Positions 39,984 through 52,756 of a stretch of 64,000 nucleotides of DNA are shown one piece after another. A model generated the notes under the pieces. It was not told the DNA's origin. It was given only the letters and a program-made list of their open reading frames with translations, and searched no databases. How positions within the stretch are numbered: position 1 is the first letter of the stretch; every line of letters starts with the position of its first letter. Made by a program: the position numbers and the translations under genes. The DNA is taken from contig JAPYMA010000786.1 of NCBI GenBank assembly GCA_035041965.1, positions 1-64,000 of the forward strand. The letters run 5' to 3'. Source of the DNA: Anisakis pegreffii. Lineage: Eukaryota > Nematoda > Chromadorea > Rhabditida > Anisakidae.

Positions 39984-41868
39984 CATTTTCTCATCAAAAC
40001 CTATCCAGTGCATCATCGTAATTGTATTTGAATGAATCAGCGCAGTTTAACTCGAGCTAACAATTGAATCTCTTCGATCACAATCCAATTAATCCTTGTT
40101 CATCCACATCATTATGGATGAATTTAATTGAACCTATTACACAACCTCAACTCAAAGGCATTAAAAAATGACTGGTTCATTAATTACAAATGGAATAAGA
40201 AATCTGAGGAGTTGAGGCGGGTATGGGCTGAAATTTTTTCACTGGAATTTGAAAAAATTGAACATATTTATGGCGGATTACGTAGCTTAAGACTTTTGCG
40301 TAACTTAATGGCGTACTTATGTGACTCCTCCCAATCCATTCGTATGGTTCTTACTAGGCTAGAATAATATCAGTTGCTTGGGATTTTTACCAGCCCAAAG
40401 ACTTCTTCTCATTCGAGTTATTAAATTCCATATTCAAAACATACGATCATTCCACAAAGCACTTAACATGTAATACATCGAATGCATTTGTTTCTTCTGA
40501 ATCTAACCATCGCATAAACCGAATGAATCTTTGACTGTGAGACTAATTATCCCATTAATCCATCAAATTTGAACGCTTCGAAATATTTCAGTTTTAGTTT
40601 TTTCGTTTTTTTCTCAGCTGTCGTTAGTTCTTATCACTACTGCTTCTTATAACCATATGACTGAATAAATTGTCACTCAATCAAAAAAATTTATCGCAAT
40701 GTAATTGCTGATTAAACAGTGATGAATGAAACTGACCAAGCATGAGATAAATTCACATTCTTAATAATGGATGACGAGTGGTAATGTGCTGTGATCCTCA
40801 AGGAAACGACCGCAATTTTGATTAATTTCTTTCGTTAATCATCGTCTTCAATTGTCTTCAGTTGTTGCTCGATCGTCGTTAATCATTATCTTCAGTCTTC
40901 AATTGTTACTCAATTGATACGGCCTATAAAGCTTATGTGATAAATTTATTCGGCTGAATGAAGCCATTCGCTTCTTTGAAAACAATATTTGAGACGGCAT
41001 TTGCAAATTTGTATATACTGAATGTGTGGTGATGCGCTGTGATATGATATGATATGATAAGAAATTCCGAGAAATTTTCTGAATTTTAAAATGTACGCGA
41101 GGTGTGTACTGCGCCTTTCAGCTAGCTGCTGCCCACTGAATGAGTATTTTCATTCAATCTCATCAATTAACGCAGTTGTCATTATTTTTGAATCATGCGA
41201 TCCCTTCAAGTAGATCGAATCGGAAAAAAATTAATAATTACCGTAAGTTCACATCGAAGCCACCGCGTTACCATTGCGCGTGACTGATTTGACTGTAGTG
41301 ATATGGATAGAAGTTCGACTTTTTGGTTCAGCGAAAAAATTAAATGTGCTACTTGAGGCATTGCTTAATTGCCACTCACGCATCCACATTTAGACTGATC
41401 ATTTTTGATGAGTGAATGTCATTTTTTCACTTTCACTGCTTGTGGTTACTGTATATGGAAAACTAACGGTAATAGTAGTTTGATTGCGCTAATTACGATA
41501 ATTATTCGCTTCGATTGTTTCTGACTAAAACTGATAAGAAAAATTTTTGAAAGAACCTGATAATTTGAAATAATTGCAGAATTTTTATTCGCGCGGAAAG
41601 GGTAAAGCACATCGTCGCGGTGAATATAAACGTTATTTTTCCGCTGGGTGAACTGTTTGATGCAGTTGAATGAATGCGAAAATGTCATGAACATTGTGTG
41701 CGATAAATCTGGCATGATAATTGATACACAATGTACATAAGTAAGTAACTTTTAAATGGCATCATTTAAAGAATCAGTAATACAATTCATTCTCACTCAT
41801 TAGGTCAGTTGAAATATTCGAGTTTAGTAGCAGCGTCAGATGTAAAATTAGAGTTGCACTTTAGAGAC

Positions 41869-41957
<89 letters not shown>

Positions 41958-44900
41958 CTTTTTTCAATGAAAGAAGGAAACTGACGGCAGCTATGTATTA
42001 GCTTAAAAACATGCTAATCGATGAAAAACTGTGGAAAACACACACGGAAGAGGTTCATTACCGTAATGCTTCATTACTTCCTCCATTAATCAGCACACTT
42101 CATATTGAAGCTGTTTCAATGCAATAAAAGTTTTTGTGTGAATAGCTGATTGAATACTCGTCGCAATTTTTGATAAGATAACAACAGTGATCTTATTCAT
42201 TTGTAATGTATGAACGTTCTTTCAAGCCACTTGTGCATTGCGAGCACATCGAACAATGGAATGGTTTGTTGGATAGAAATTCTATCGGTTTCATTAGCAC
42301 CACCACCACATTTCTGATCTTTAAGCGATAAAAACCATTCAAGAAAGCTGGTAATAGTAAGAACTGCAAGTGAAAATGAAGAAACAGAATAATATCGGAA
42401 TCTTCGACATCAGGTGAACTCTGAAACGCTCCGTTGATCAAGCAGTGAATCTGTTGGGACTGGTTCCGCCATTAGTGATTACTTTGGATATTTTCAGTAC
42501 GCACTCAATCCGTGCGAGTCAACTTGCATTAAAATGTTGATTTATTTACGGCAAGTTCAAAGTAGGTTTCCATCGTGTTGCCATCATTAGTTTAAAATAA
42601 ATGGAGACGTTTCGGAAAATTTATCGGAATAACATGTTATGGTGTAACGAAAACCAATACTAAGAAATGACCAAAAACTTCTATTCAGCTATAACAAGCT
42701 GAAATTTTGTGAAATTTCTTGACTATCTTGGTTGAATTAAGAAAATAGCTGCTGAGAGACAAGAGGTAGTTTCTGTTCTCAATTCATAGTCCATAATAAA
42801 AATGCTGCAACTCCTTCAATTTTTGCTTTAGCAAGGATTCTACAATTGCACGAATCCCTTAACATAGTCTTAGTCAATGCAAGTATTGCATTTGAAACAT
42901 GATGTATGATGACAACTGAGAGAATGCAAATTTACATCCGTGCATACATTAATGCATGAACATATATATATCCATCTAACCAAAAGTAATACCAGTAATT
43001 ATGTCAAAAACCGGCTTACGTTACAATGATTATGCAAAATCATGAAGGATTGAATGAGTGTCGTTTGCATACGATGAGAGATGAAACCCGATGAAACAGA
43101 TTTATTAAGTAAGACATCACTACGCCTCCAGCCCTAACATCCATATGCATTGCAATCCTCATTTGATATCCAGCAGTGTTTTATCTTAAGCAGCTTTGCA
43201 TTGACATCCTGAAATGATAATTGCATTTTTTGTGTTATTATTGTCGACCTTTTGCACTATTATTATTTTCAAGTGAATCATTTTCGAGGGAACACAACCG
43301 CAAATTATAATCGACACTGATAACTGCATACAATCGCGTCAAGTTCTCCTGACAAGTCATTCATTGGTTGTTAGCTCTGATTTGAGGTCAAATGTCATCA
43401 TTCACGCTCTTTGAGGCAGTCTGCTCAGCGCTCTACACAAAGAAATGTCACTAATTGCTGTGTGCTCTAAGCGGTCTGGCGTTGTAACATGAGATATTAC
43501 TTCTAAAAAATGATCTCTCTCTCTCTCTCTAAAAATAAGTACATGCCATCAGTTGACAAGATGAAGTCGATCATCATTATACACGAAATGCTCAATTCAA
43601 GCAATGATGTAGATGACAGTGTTGTAAACGGTGTTTAGGACAGTGTTTAGGCGAGTTTATAACAATGTGATACTAAACTAGATGAGAATTTTGATTGAAA
43701 AACACATTCATAGAATAGATATTAAAATCGTCATAGTCAACTTTTGTGGTTTGTTCATCAAAAAATTTTTCTCATGCAACCTTCTTTATTGATGGCAAGA
43801 TTATTCCCTAAAAAGTAATCTGTTAAGATGATTACTTATAAGAGCACTATCGCTCATAGGTGATTAACAATTATTAGATGAACTTATTGGAACTGTCAAA
43901 GTCTAATTGGTCAGTAACTATCGTGATCTCATTAAATATCTTAGTGAGGATGATGCCTTCATTCATGCAACAAAAGGCTGCTCTCTGATACGCGATGTCT
44001 AATTTGCGTGACCTTGACACCAACAATTTTCAGTTGCAAGGAATACACACAGGTAGGCAGATAGATAGATATATTTGATATGTCATTAAATCTTTGAACA
44101 CGGTGACTCTTCACAGCGATTAAGCATGCACACATGTGCTGAATACGTCGTGCAACTAGTTCCAAGCTACATTTCACTCGATGAAGAGTGGTTGTTCTGT
44201 TAGTCCTTTGAAATGAAACTGAAAAGTATTCTCCACGCGTATTATTGCAAACTTTCGATGTTGTCGAGCAATCTTCAGCAAAACTCGATCCTATGAGAAC
44301 CATTTTACTGAATGAACTCATCCACTCAACTTTCGCATCTTTGTGATTTATGTTCGTTTAATTAGAAAGGATCCAATTTATTTTTCAAGTGTCTTGTTCT
44401 CTGTGCAGTCTTCAGATCACGGTATCCGTAAACTTATTTCCGAAACAATTCTATTAAGTGCACAATTGTCTCAACTATCTTTCAGTCAGCTTGCAAAAAA
44501 GCGATAGATATATTCGTTTCATAACTGATTTCAGAAATCTTTGAATTTCACAATTGCGGCATAAACGTTTCCATGTACTTCTTCATTGTGTAATACCTCT
44601 CTGGAAACTTTATGATATTCTTAGGAATGCCAAATAAAAATGATTCATGCATAGCGTTTGCATTCATTCAGAGGCACATCAACTGCCACTAAAACTTTCA
44701 CGACAATCCTTTCAACGTCAGTATGTGCAGTGAATGCTTACGATGGTTTTTTGGTTACCACGAATGATTATGTTTATGCGGACAATCGAAGTGCGCTTGA
44801 AAATCCTTGCGCATCAAATGAAAACTGTGATGTGTTGCATGCTTGATCGATTGAGTGATATGCTTGCCATGCGCAGTGAATACCAACCATGTGTACTTTC

Positions 44901-47900
44901 GGTTTCGTTAAATTGCCATCAAATTGAATACAAAATAAGCAGAATGAAATGTTTTGGAAAGTTTTTTAGGTATTAAATACTTACGAGAATTGCTCTTGAT
45001 AAATACCGTACGGTCGTTCTCATGAATCGTCACCCTTGGATAGTTTCAACAAAAAATTCGTTGACATTAGGTGAGCGTAGGAGGAGCCACTGAGATAAGA
45101 TGCGCACGGACAATCCGAATTAAGTTGTATGACCACAGTGACAGTGTATCAAAGGATTAACTAATGAATATGAATGCTGTCAATAGATTAACGAGGATGG
45201 AAAGAAATATTTTGTAGTCCTTATGTGCTTCACTGACGTTGTCGTGTTGAACATGTGAACACAATGCAATTCTTCGTATTGTTGTAACCTTGAGACTGAA
45301 TGCTTTTGGGTGATTTGTAGAGGTTTTGTGTGGCATAAAACGACTAATCTACAAATATCTCCTTGATTTATACTCACTGGATGTAACGCCGATGGAAAAC
45401 TAATTATATATGATATATTTGCTGATAAATTATTGTATGGTCAAATGCAACAAAATTTACAACTGAGAAGTCACTGTAACAATTCTCCTTAGTTTTTCTT
45501 TGAGGTTCTTTCGTGAAATCTTCTTGAAAGTAATTTGCTTTATGCGATTGATTGAGTGATTTAGGTCGAATCATTTTGGAAGAGGAATAAATGAAACGTA
45601 TGCGAAATGACTTTGACCTCTGAGTCAGAGGGCAAAAATTTTTGTTTGTATATAGTTCTCAGAACGAGGTTCTCACAACGTTTCAGTGATTGCTTCAGAA
45701 CTCTTAATGCTGAGGCATTTACTTAAGTGCTATGAATCGTAATGGATGAATTCTGTATGATTTTTCATCTCTTCATAAAACTTTCGAGTGATGAGTTATT
45801 CGACATCTTGCTGCCCTCACATTTGACTGAACTACTTCTACGTGGGGATTATTAGTTCTAGCTGTTGCTTTTTTGGACAACATGCAATATGGATCAATCT
45901 CCGTTTTAATAATCTCAGCTGATGTTCATCTAAAACTGGTACATTTGTTTGGGCATTCGGTCGTATGACAGCCAGTGGTTTTGTTTATGTGTACTCTGTT
46001 TTGCGGCATCCTCTTTCAACGATTGTGCTGCTGCTGCTGCTGTTGCTTTTTTGCAACATTCATGATTTTTGTGGCCAATTCGATTTGTTGCTAATTCAAT
46101 ATGACCTCGTCTTTTAACCGCCTCGACCATAATTTCAGCATTTCTAACATTGAGAGCGAATTTGAATAGATGACTAGAATTCTTCCGGTGTCCTCTAAAT
46201 GAGCAAGCAGCCAACGAGCAATCATACTAATTCACGAGTCTTTCAGCCGTTGTGAACTTGAAAATACCCCTCACCGAGGAAACATAATAGATCCTTTCAC
46301 TCCTATTCTTCGCCATCTCTCAAACGATCACTTCTCATGTCCAATTCATCATACTTCAACAAATCATTTTTGCATATTCCCTTTCGATTCATTATTTACT
46401 TTTCATTGAACCTTTATCTGCCATTCCATTCGTATTTCATTCTTCAGATCGTATCTTACCATAATTATTGTATGTCTCACCAACAAGGTGACAATCTCTG
46501 AAGTATGAAGCCGCTAGCAAAGAATTTTGAATGTTTGAACAAATCACGTTAGTTTTTTTTGCAGGAAATTACCAACAGGTTGCGCTAGTTGTTCAATTAT
46601 TGAATGCTTTGTATTTTCCATTGCAGAAGTCAATATGATGCGATTTGGAGTGGGTTGGTTGAATTGAACATTGCTTCAGAATGACGTTTAAGAATAAGCG
46701 ACTGGCTTCATTTACATCACTTCAACAACTACACGAACATGCAAAACCTGTCATCAATTTTGGAAGAAATGTGGAGAGCAAAAAAATAAGAAAAAGCGAC
46801 ATTAGCACTTTCAGTTCATTTGAAAACATCTTGTTGAGAACTTCTGTGATAATTGCCATTAGTGGCTGTAGAATAGCAACGTCGTAACAGAACGAGCGAC
46901 TAAGCTGAAGCCAACCGAAATAAAATCTGGAACTCAAAAACCTATTCAAATGTACCAAAGTGTAACAAATATGGAATGATGTAGCAATACGTTCGGAATT
47001 TGCAATAATCCCATCCCCCACGCAAAACTCCTCCATACACATGAATCATCACGACAAGTTGTGAGAGCCCTCGTTCTCGGAAAATTTCTGTCATCCGCGG
47101 GAACCGTCACAAAGTAGATGAGGAAAATAAAAATGACTCATCGTCGCAACTCACCACTCATTCATTCGTCAGAACAAACGTTGTAAGTTGGAGCCGTTAG
47201 CAGTAATGCCTAAGCCTAGGAGCCAAAAAGTTTTTTTGGCTAATGATAAATTTTCTTCTGGAGCCGCAGTGGAGCGAAGCAAATTTCCAAGCTGATGACG
47301 GAACCGAAAGTTTAGGAAGTGTGGAACCGGAAATAGAGTTTGAGCCGAAATTTCAGAATTCCTGAGCTTGGGGTAAGGACGAATTTGCCAGAAGATTGAG
47401 CCAGGGCTGACGATGGAGCCAAAGTTCTAGAACCGAGTCAAATTTTCAAAGTTGGGTATTTATTGGTTGTCTTTGTTATAATTATAAAACAATGTTGTAC
47501 CAACGATGATGACAATACAAAGTCAATTTTGATTTTCCAAACCGCACAATCAGCTCTGGTCTGCCTTTCTAGTGCAAAGTCTGCTGTACATTCATACATT
47601 TGCACTAAGTACTACAAGGTGTAGGTTGCCGTGATAAAACAGTCACATTTTTGTCTTCTTACGTTGACTTTTCGGCTTCCTCCAATAAAGAATCTGAATG
47701 CTTTGTCACAGCAGCTTGAAACTTGTAGCGGTCTGCGTTACGATGATCGAAAAATACCCTGCAAACCTCAAAAAAATGATACTCGCAAAGGTACACATAA
47801 AAAGTAGAGGACCCCGCGTGGGATCCGTTTGGGGAGTCCCTCCCCGGGTATACTTCGCGGTGGAGAGTCCCATTCCGAACAACAAAATCATCTTTTCTAT

Positions 47901-48578
47901 TCTTGACAGAAGTGATTACCTTTCTAACCGAAGCATATCAAGAGTTTGGTTACTTCTTTTCCTTTCTGGTTGATGTTTCATACGATAGGATTCGTATAAC
48001 GATAATGAAAGAAAGAATAATTTCTGAAATGTTTTCGATGAAAATAAATGATTCACGCGAAATGTTCCCTAGCCAATTTATTCAAGAGAATCTGCCAGTA
48101 ACTAGTGACCTTTTTCCTGTCAATCACTAAAATGTTCACAAATATCCATTTTAGCTGCGATACATGAAAACGAAACAGCTCTTTCGAACATTCGAAAGCT
48201 TTCTAAAGTCTGCTTTGATGATTTAGACATCAGAACGGTGCTCTTCGTTAGAATTATTGTTGCACATGTGCAATAATGCAACAATCGTGCTAAAGGAGTA
48301 TCTAATCGTTTAAACTGATCGTCTTTTAATGAATCGTCGTTCCACCTTTGCTTAACGTTGCAATGTTGCGATACTCTTCGCCGTTGTGTCTGTCATCCAT
48401 TCTTTGCAAGAAGTATTCGCCTAAATTGCGTTTTTAAACTGTTCGTTCTGAATAGATTCAATTGCTTTCAGCTAGTGATTCAATGCTGAAAATAACGGTT
48501 TTCGAAAGCACTATGTTCTGAATAGCATTGCGATTCTAAAGTGTCATCCAGATCTAGAAAAATTTTTGTACTATCAGA
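39984..48578. other. Long gene-poor stretch
   Basis: About 8.6 kb without a supportable gene. It contains a (TA)n tract (41873-41955), a short (CT)n at about 43513, a GC-rich patch at 47809-47880, a repeat-like GAGCC-rich segment at about 47190-47450 and a short CAG/CTG run at about 46028. Scattered open stretches of 60-120 codons have no family resemblance and lack splice-paired partners. Confidence 0.5.
41873..41955. repeat. (TA)n microsatellite
   Basis: Uninterrupted alternating TA over about 83 bp. Length may be unreliable in an assembly. Confidence 0.97.
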
Positions 48579-49701
48579 TCAAGGGATGAGAAATCGATCA
48601 TTGGCACCTTCAGAGAGAACAACGAGAATGTTGATCACGTTCTAGCTTTAAAATAATTGCCAAAAGATTGCTGCAAATGTCAACAGGTTCGACACAGCTT
48701 AAAAAAGCGAGGAGGGAAGCAGAAGATACAGTGGTGCCAGGAGTACGGGCATCGAATTGCGATATATGCAGGTTCTGATTGTCTTATAATGAGTATAGTA
48801 TCAAATAGGCTGAAAAATAGTCTGCGAATGCTCTTCAGCCATTGATGCACACGGCATCTACCTACGGCTCTAAATGGGCTGAAATCCGGAATGAAGTTTT
48901 CTCTCTTCTTCGAATTTGTCGCTTGCACTTGGTCTCTGAAGATTATTCGAAACTATTTTCGTTCATCAAGCTACCAATAGCAGGAATGCTCATTCAGACA
49001 TATACTAAGCTCTAGTGATTAATGAAACATCTCATACGATAGATGATGCTCAACACATTTGTCGAATCAAAATAGTATACTTTAAAAGCATGCCAATGCC
49101 TTTTGCAGTCCTTTCATATTTGAACTAGGATTTACGTCATTTCAGTAGAAATGTATGCGTGAAATGTATACATAGACTATTTTTGTTGTTCGCTGACAGT
49201 TTTCGCGTCACATGAAAATGAACTGCAACCAGATTCATATTGTCACCAGAAATTATGAATAGCTTCCAAACACAGACTATATGGAATGTAGAACTGATTT
49301 GAAATAAAAGACTTACGTATACGTGGAACAGTTAAGTGATAAGAGCGTAACGCCGAGAATCTAGCAAGTTTGGCAGAAACCGTATGAGACCTCCTCATTT
49401 GTCGACATTTCTCCGGTATGGGAAACCTTTCCTTGGAAGGCTCGCTGCTCAGCTTAAGAAGATTCAACGGTTGACGTAATAATGGTTACGAGGATCTATC
49501 ACAGATGAAAGCCATGCGAGGCATCAATCGATCGAGGATTCGATCACGTTAGCACATTGATTTGTCCGGTGTGTCGTCGAAGATGCTCACATTCGAATTA
49601 ATTTTTTTGCCTCCCTTACTGCCATTCAATAAACATAACTCTTTCAATATTTTCAATGCTCTATGAGGAGTGCACTTGATATGAGCACTTATGAAATGAA
49701 A
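48579..49701 (-). CDS. Unrecognised protein, four phase-consistent exons, 5' end unknown
   Basis: I do not recognise this protein. Minus-strand exons 49701-49591, 49452-49317, 48921-48862 and 48607-48579 join in phase (0, 0, 1, 1) and end at a TGA. Donors are GTGAGC, a strong GTAAGT and GTAGAT; acceptors are GCAG, TTAAG, GCAAG and TGAAG. The roughly 111 residues are basic and polar: KALK-like leucines in CTPHRALKILKEL, then SKGGKKINSN, EPSKERFPIPEK, RRSHTVSAKLARFSALR (with a possible basophilic kinase site RRSHT) and FIPDFSPFRAVG. No membrane segment, zinc motif or known domain is seen. It could be the cytoplasmic tail of a larger protein whose upstream exons I could not place. The join set could also be coincidental. 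Confidence 0.4.
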
Positions 49702-51470
49702 CTGCGATAAAACTGAAGCAAAAAAGTTTTTGTGAATGAAGATAAGGTTAAGTTGCCAGTGCAAATTGATTATTTGTTTGGCATGAGGGTTCGTTGTTTC
49801 TCTCTAGCCAACTGTCACGTCTTTGCACCGTCATTTGAATATGGAAATAAAACAGATTTTTGAATGGATATTTCGATTTCATTGAAACTGAAATACCAGT
49901 TTAAAAAATCTTTGCGTCAAGCGTCAGATGAATTGTATTCGTACGATGCAAGAAAGTGATAAACAAGAGAATGCATGCTAAACCCATCATTCATCGTACA
50001 CGCACCTCAATATCAACCACTCATCTCAATTCGTACTCAAAGAGCTTCTTCAATTCATCGTATCCACCGTGACGTGACCATGATCCCTTTTCGAATGCTG
50101 TATATAATATTGAAATTGTTTTCGGAACTCTTGAATTTTATATAATAATATCGCTGTTTGAATTGAACATAAAATAGCACTAGATAAACACACTCAACAT
50201 TCATTAACTGACCTCCAGCATTTTAATAAGTATATCATCGCAAGCCTTTAAATATGCATCTGACAGACCCATTAACCATCACATTCACTTTTAGGTCGTA
50301 TTCCTATCCAGTCGTCCAAATCTGTCATCAGATAACATCTCAGTCGATTCAGCTAGTGTACCATTCTATGGTTAATACGAGGATACGACTGCGCTAGCTC
50401 TAGCAGGAGTTCTTATTTACTGAACTCAATTACGATGCTGCTATTAGTTCTTGGATCTTCAGCGTTTCTGCTAACGTAGTGAAATATATTGCCACTGCTC
50501 TCATTTCCAAAAGTTGCGGAAACACGCGCATGCGATTAAGAAAAACACTGTCAATGATTAGTGTGCGCATGCGCCATTCCTTATCAATCAAATCGCACAC
50601 ACTATTCAGTCAGCTATCACTGTTTCGTCCTGAGTTTGAAATTTTGTCATAAAATTTCCATTTCAGCTGCAGAAAATCAATTAGCAGAAGGTAATACGCT
50701 TAGAAGAAGATGCTGAAAGAATGCTTCTATGACGAGCCATATTTCAGTTGACATTTGTTGTTGAGAGGGAAAGTGAGACGGAAAGAATCGTTGAGTGTTT
50801 TAAAATGTTGCATTCAATTATTGTATTGTATGAAGACGAGTGAGTGACATTGACCAATAAATTAGGAATCTACCTGAAATCGCCTATCGAATTGTTCGTT
50901 GATTACAACAAATGATTGCTGTCTTATTCACTCTTTAAACCAATCGCAAACCTTCTTTCCTTCTCTTCTCATCTCAAAATACATCCATTTTATTCTGTAC
51001 AGGTATCTCACAAACCACTGAGCCAACCCTGTTCAAATCGCATTATTTCATAGACACTTTTAACAATTTCTTTTTAATTCTCCTATTGTGGAAATTTTTA
51101 TACAAAACGTATTCATTGTGAATACATCCCTCCTTCAAGTCGCTTCGTATGCACGGATGCTTTGAATTACTTCACTTTCAGTTTCAGGTTCATCTTTAGA
51201 TTGTCGCTTCTGCGGTTACCAGTCTCTAGTGACATGATTTGTCGCATTTAACTTGTCCACTTGCTTGTGCGAGAAAAACTGTTTGCATTCAGTTTGGTAC
51301 AATTGTGTTTAGGCAGACATTTTTGATTGGCTCGTCTTATTGTCAGCATGATGTATTCGTTGAAATATTTCATTTGCTCATTGTCAGAATTGAATTATTT
51401 GCAAGATCCTTTACGATTGCACGACGTTGAAGCAATATAAAAATACTGCTGGTTTTATGGGACTGTTTAA
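49702..51470. other. Intergenic region upstream of the cuticlin-like gene
   Basis: No supportable coding exon. It may hold upstream exons of the minus-strand gene ending at 48579 and, at its right end, the promoter of the cuticlin-like gene. Confidence 0.5.
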
Positions 51471-51493
51471 ATTGCAGGGTAAACTTCTACAGA
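51470..51493 (+). promoter_or_regulatory. Candidate trans-splice acceptors of the cuticlin-like gene
   Basis: AATTGCAG ending at 51476 and CTACAG ending at 51492 lie 17 and 1 nt before the ATG at 51494. Either could receive a spliced leader; the first fits the nematode consensus better. Confidence 0.45.
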
Positions 51494-52720
51494 ATGTTTC
51501 CTGACACCACTTGTTCTCTGGAATTCGTTGCTCTTCTTGTGTTCATATGTGCTACTCAGGTTGGTAATGTTGTATTTATGACCGATCCGGAAGAAACAAT
51601 TCAACGCAATTAATAATTTGCACGCGTTCATTTACCATCTCAACTTTTATCCTTCCATTTATCATCATCAGTTCACTTAAACCGATTACTCGAAGAATTT
51701 ACTTAGTTTGCTTTTATCAATCCAAATGAACATCTATTCATCCCGTACGGCTCAGTTTCCGTTCAATTGAACATACCGTAGTAGTTTCGGTCTATTCAAC
51801 GTTGGTTCTCTGGAATTCGTAAGGTCGTTTGAGAACAACCTTACGTGAAGTGGCGTTTGAGTAGTGTTGTAAAGCACTTGCTTTGTTAAAAAGAAACTGA
51901 AGCCTTCTTGCTTGACGAATTCAATTAGGAAAGTTACAATCTCTGAAAATTCTAACAACTTATCCACTCACAACCGATTGACTCAATTGCTCTTGAGTTA
52001 ACGACGACCATTTTCAATGAATAATCTATTCGGGGGATACTTGACGCTCACGCATCGTATCGAATTCCAATTTAGACGATCTGCCGAAAACGGGTCCTAT
52101 TAGTTGAAACTATTGGATGAGTGCATCGAAAAGTGAATTTCAAGGTAATGGTGAAGACTCATCTTGAACACTTCGGTAGCTGTCTACGACCCACTAGAAT
52201 CTACTTATTATATTCGTCCAAATTCTTGATAATTGAGTGATATTCGTTTCGCTATTTCAGTTATGCGTTTGCAACGACATGGATAATGGACTCATTGGAG
52301 CACCAGAAATTCAGTGCAATTCGGATACAATTGAAATGGCCTTCAGAACCAAGAAGAAGTTTAATGGTTTGTCACTGAACTACTGCATAACTATACCGGA
52401 GAATACAATTAAAATATCAATGTTCACTCATGAGGATCACTAAGCAAACAAAAATGTTTATGAAGTTGTGTCAAACAATTGAATGCGGTGATTCAGTTAG
52501 TGACAGACATGCATGCACTACTCAACTCACAATCAGCAACGAACTAATCCAAACAGCTGAATCTTAAGGAACCACAAAACACATTTTGTAGTGATCACTG
52601 AAACCATTTGATAGTGACAACGACTGATGCAGAGCGATCAAATCGTTTGCAAATGAGACTGACCATCGCACAATATTTAATGTTCATTCAATCATTTTAT
52701 TTACACCGAGTGCAAAATAC

Positions 52721-52756
<36 letters not shown>

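Noticed and set aside
40128..40367. 79-codon open stretch with Leu/Arg-rich composition
   Set aside because: No known domain, no acceptor/donor context giving a gene model, isolated in a gene-poor region.
43959..44321. 120-codon open stretch, minus strand
   Set aside because: Longest unassigned frame in the desert, but without signal peptide, domain, exon partner or biased composition.
45930..46214. Minus-strand frame with a five-Ala run
   Set aside because: The Ala run comes from a short CAG/CTG repeat; the rest resembles no protein and has no splice partner.
50341..50480. Minus-strand stretch reading NGTLAESTEMLSDDRF
   Set aside because: Looks mildly protein-like but is preceded by a stop, ends at a stop, and cannot be linked in phase to the minus-strand gene at 48579-49701.
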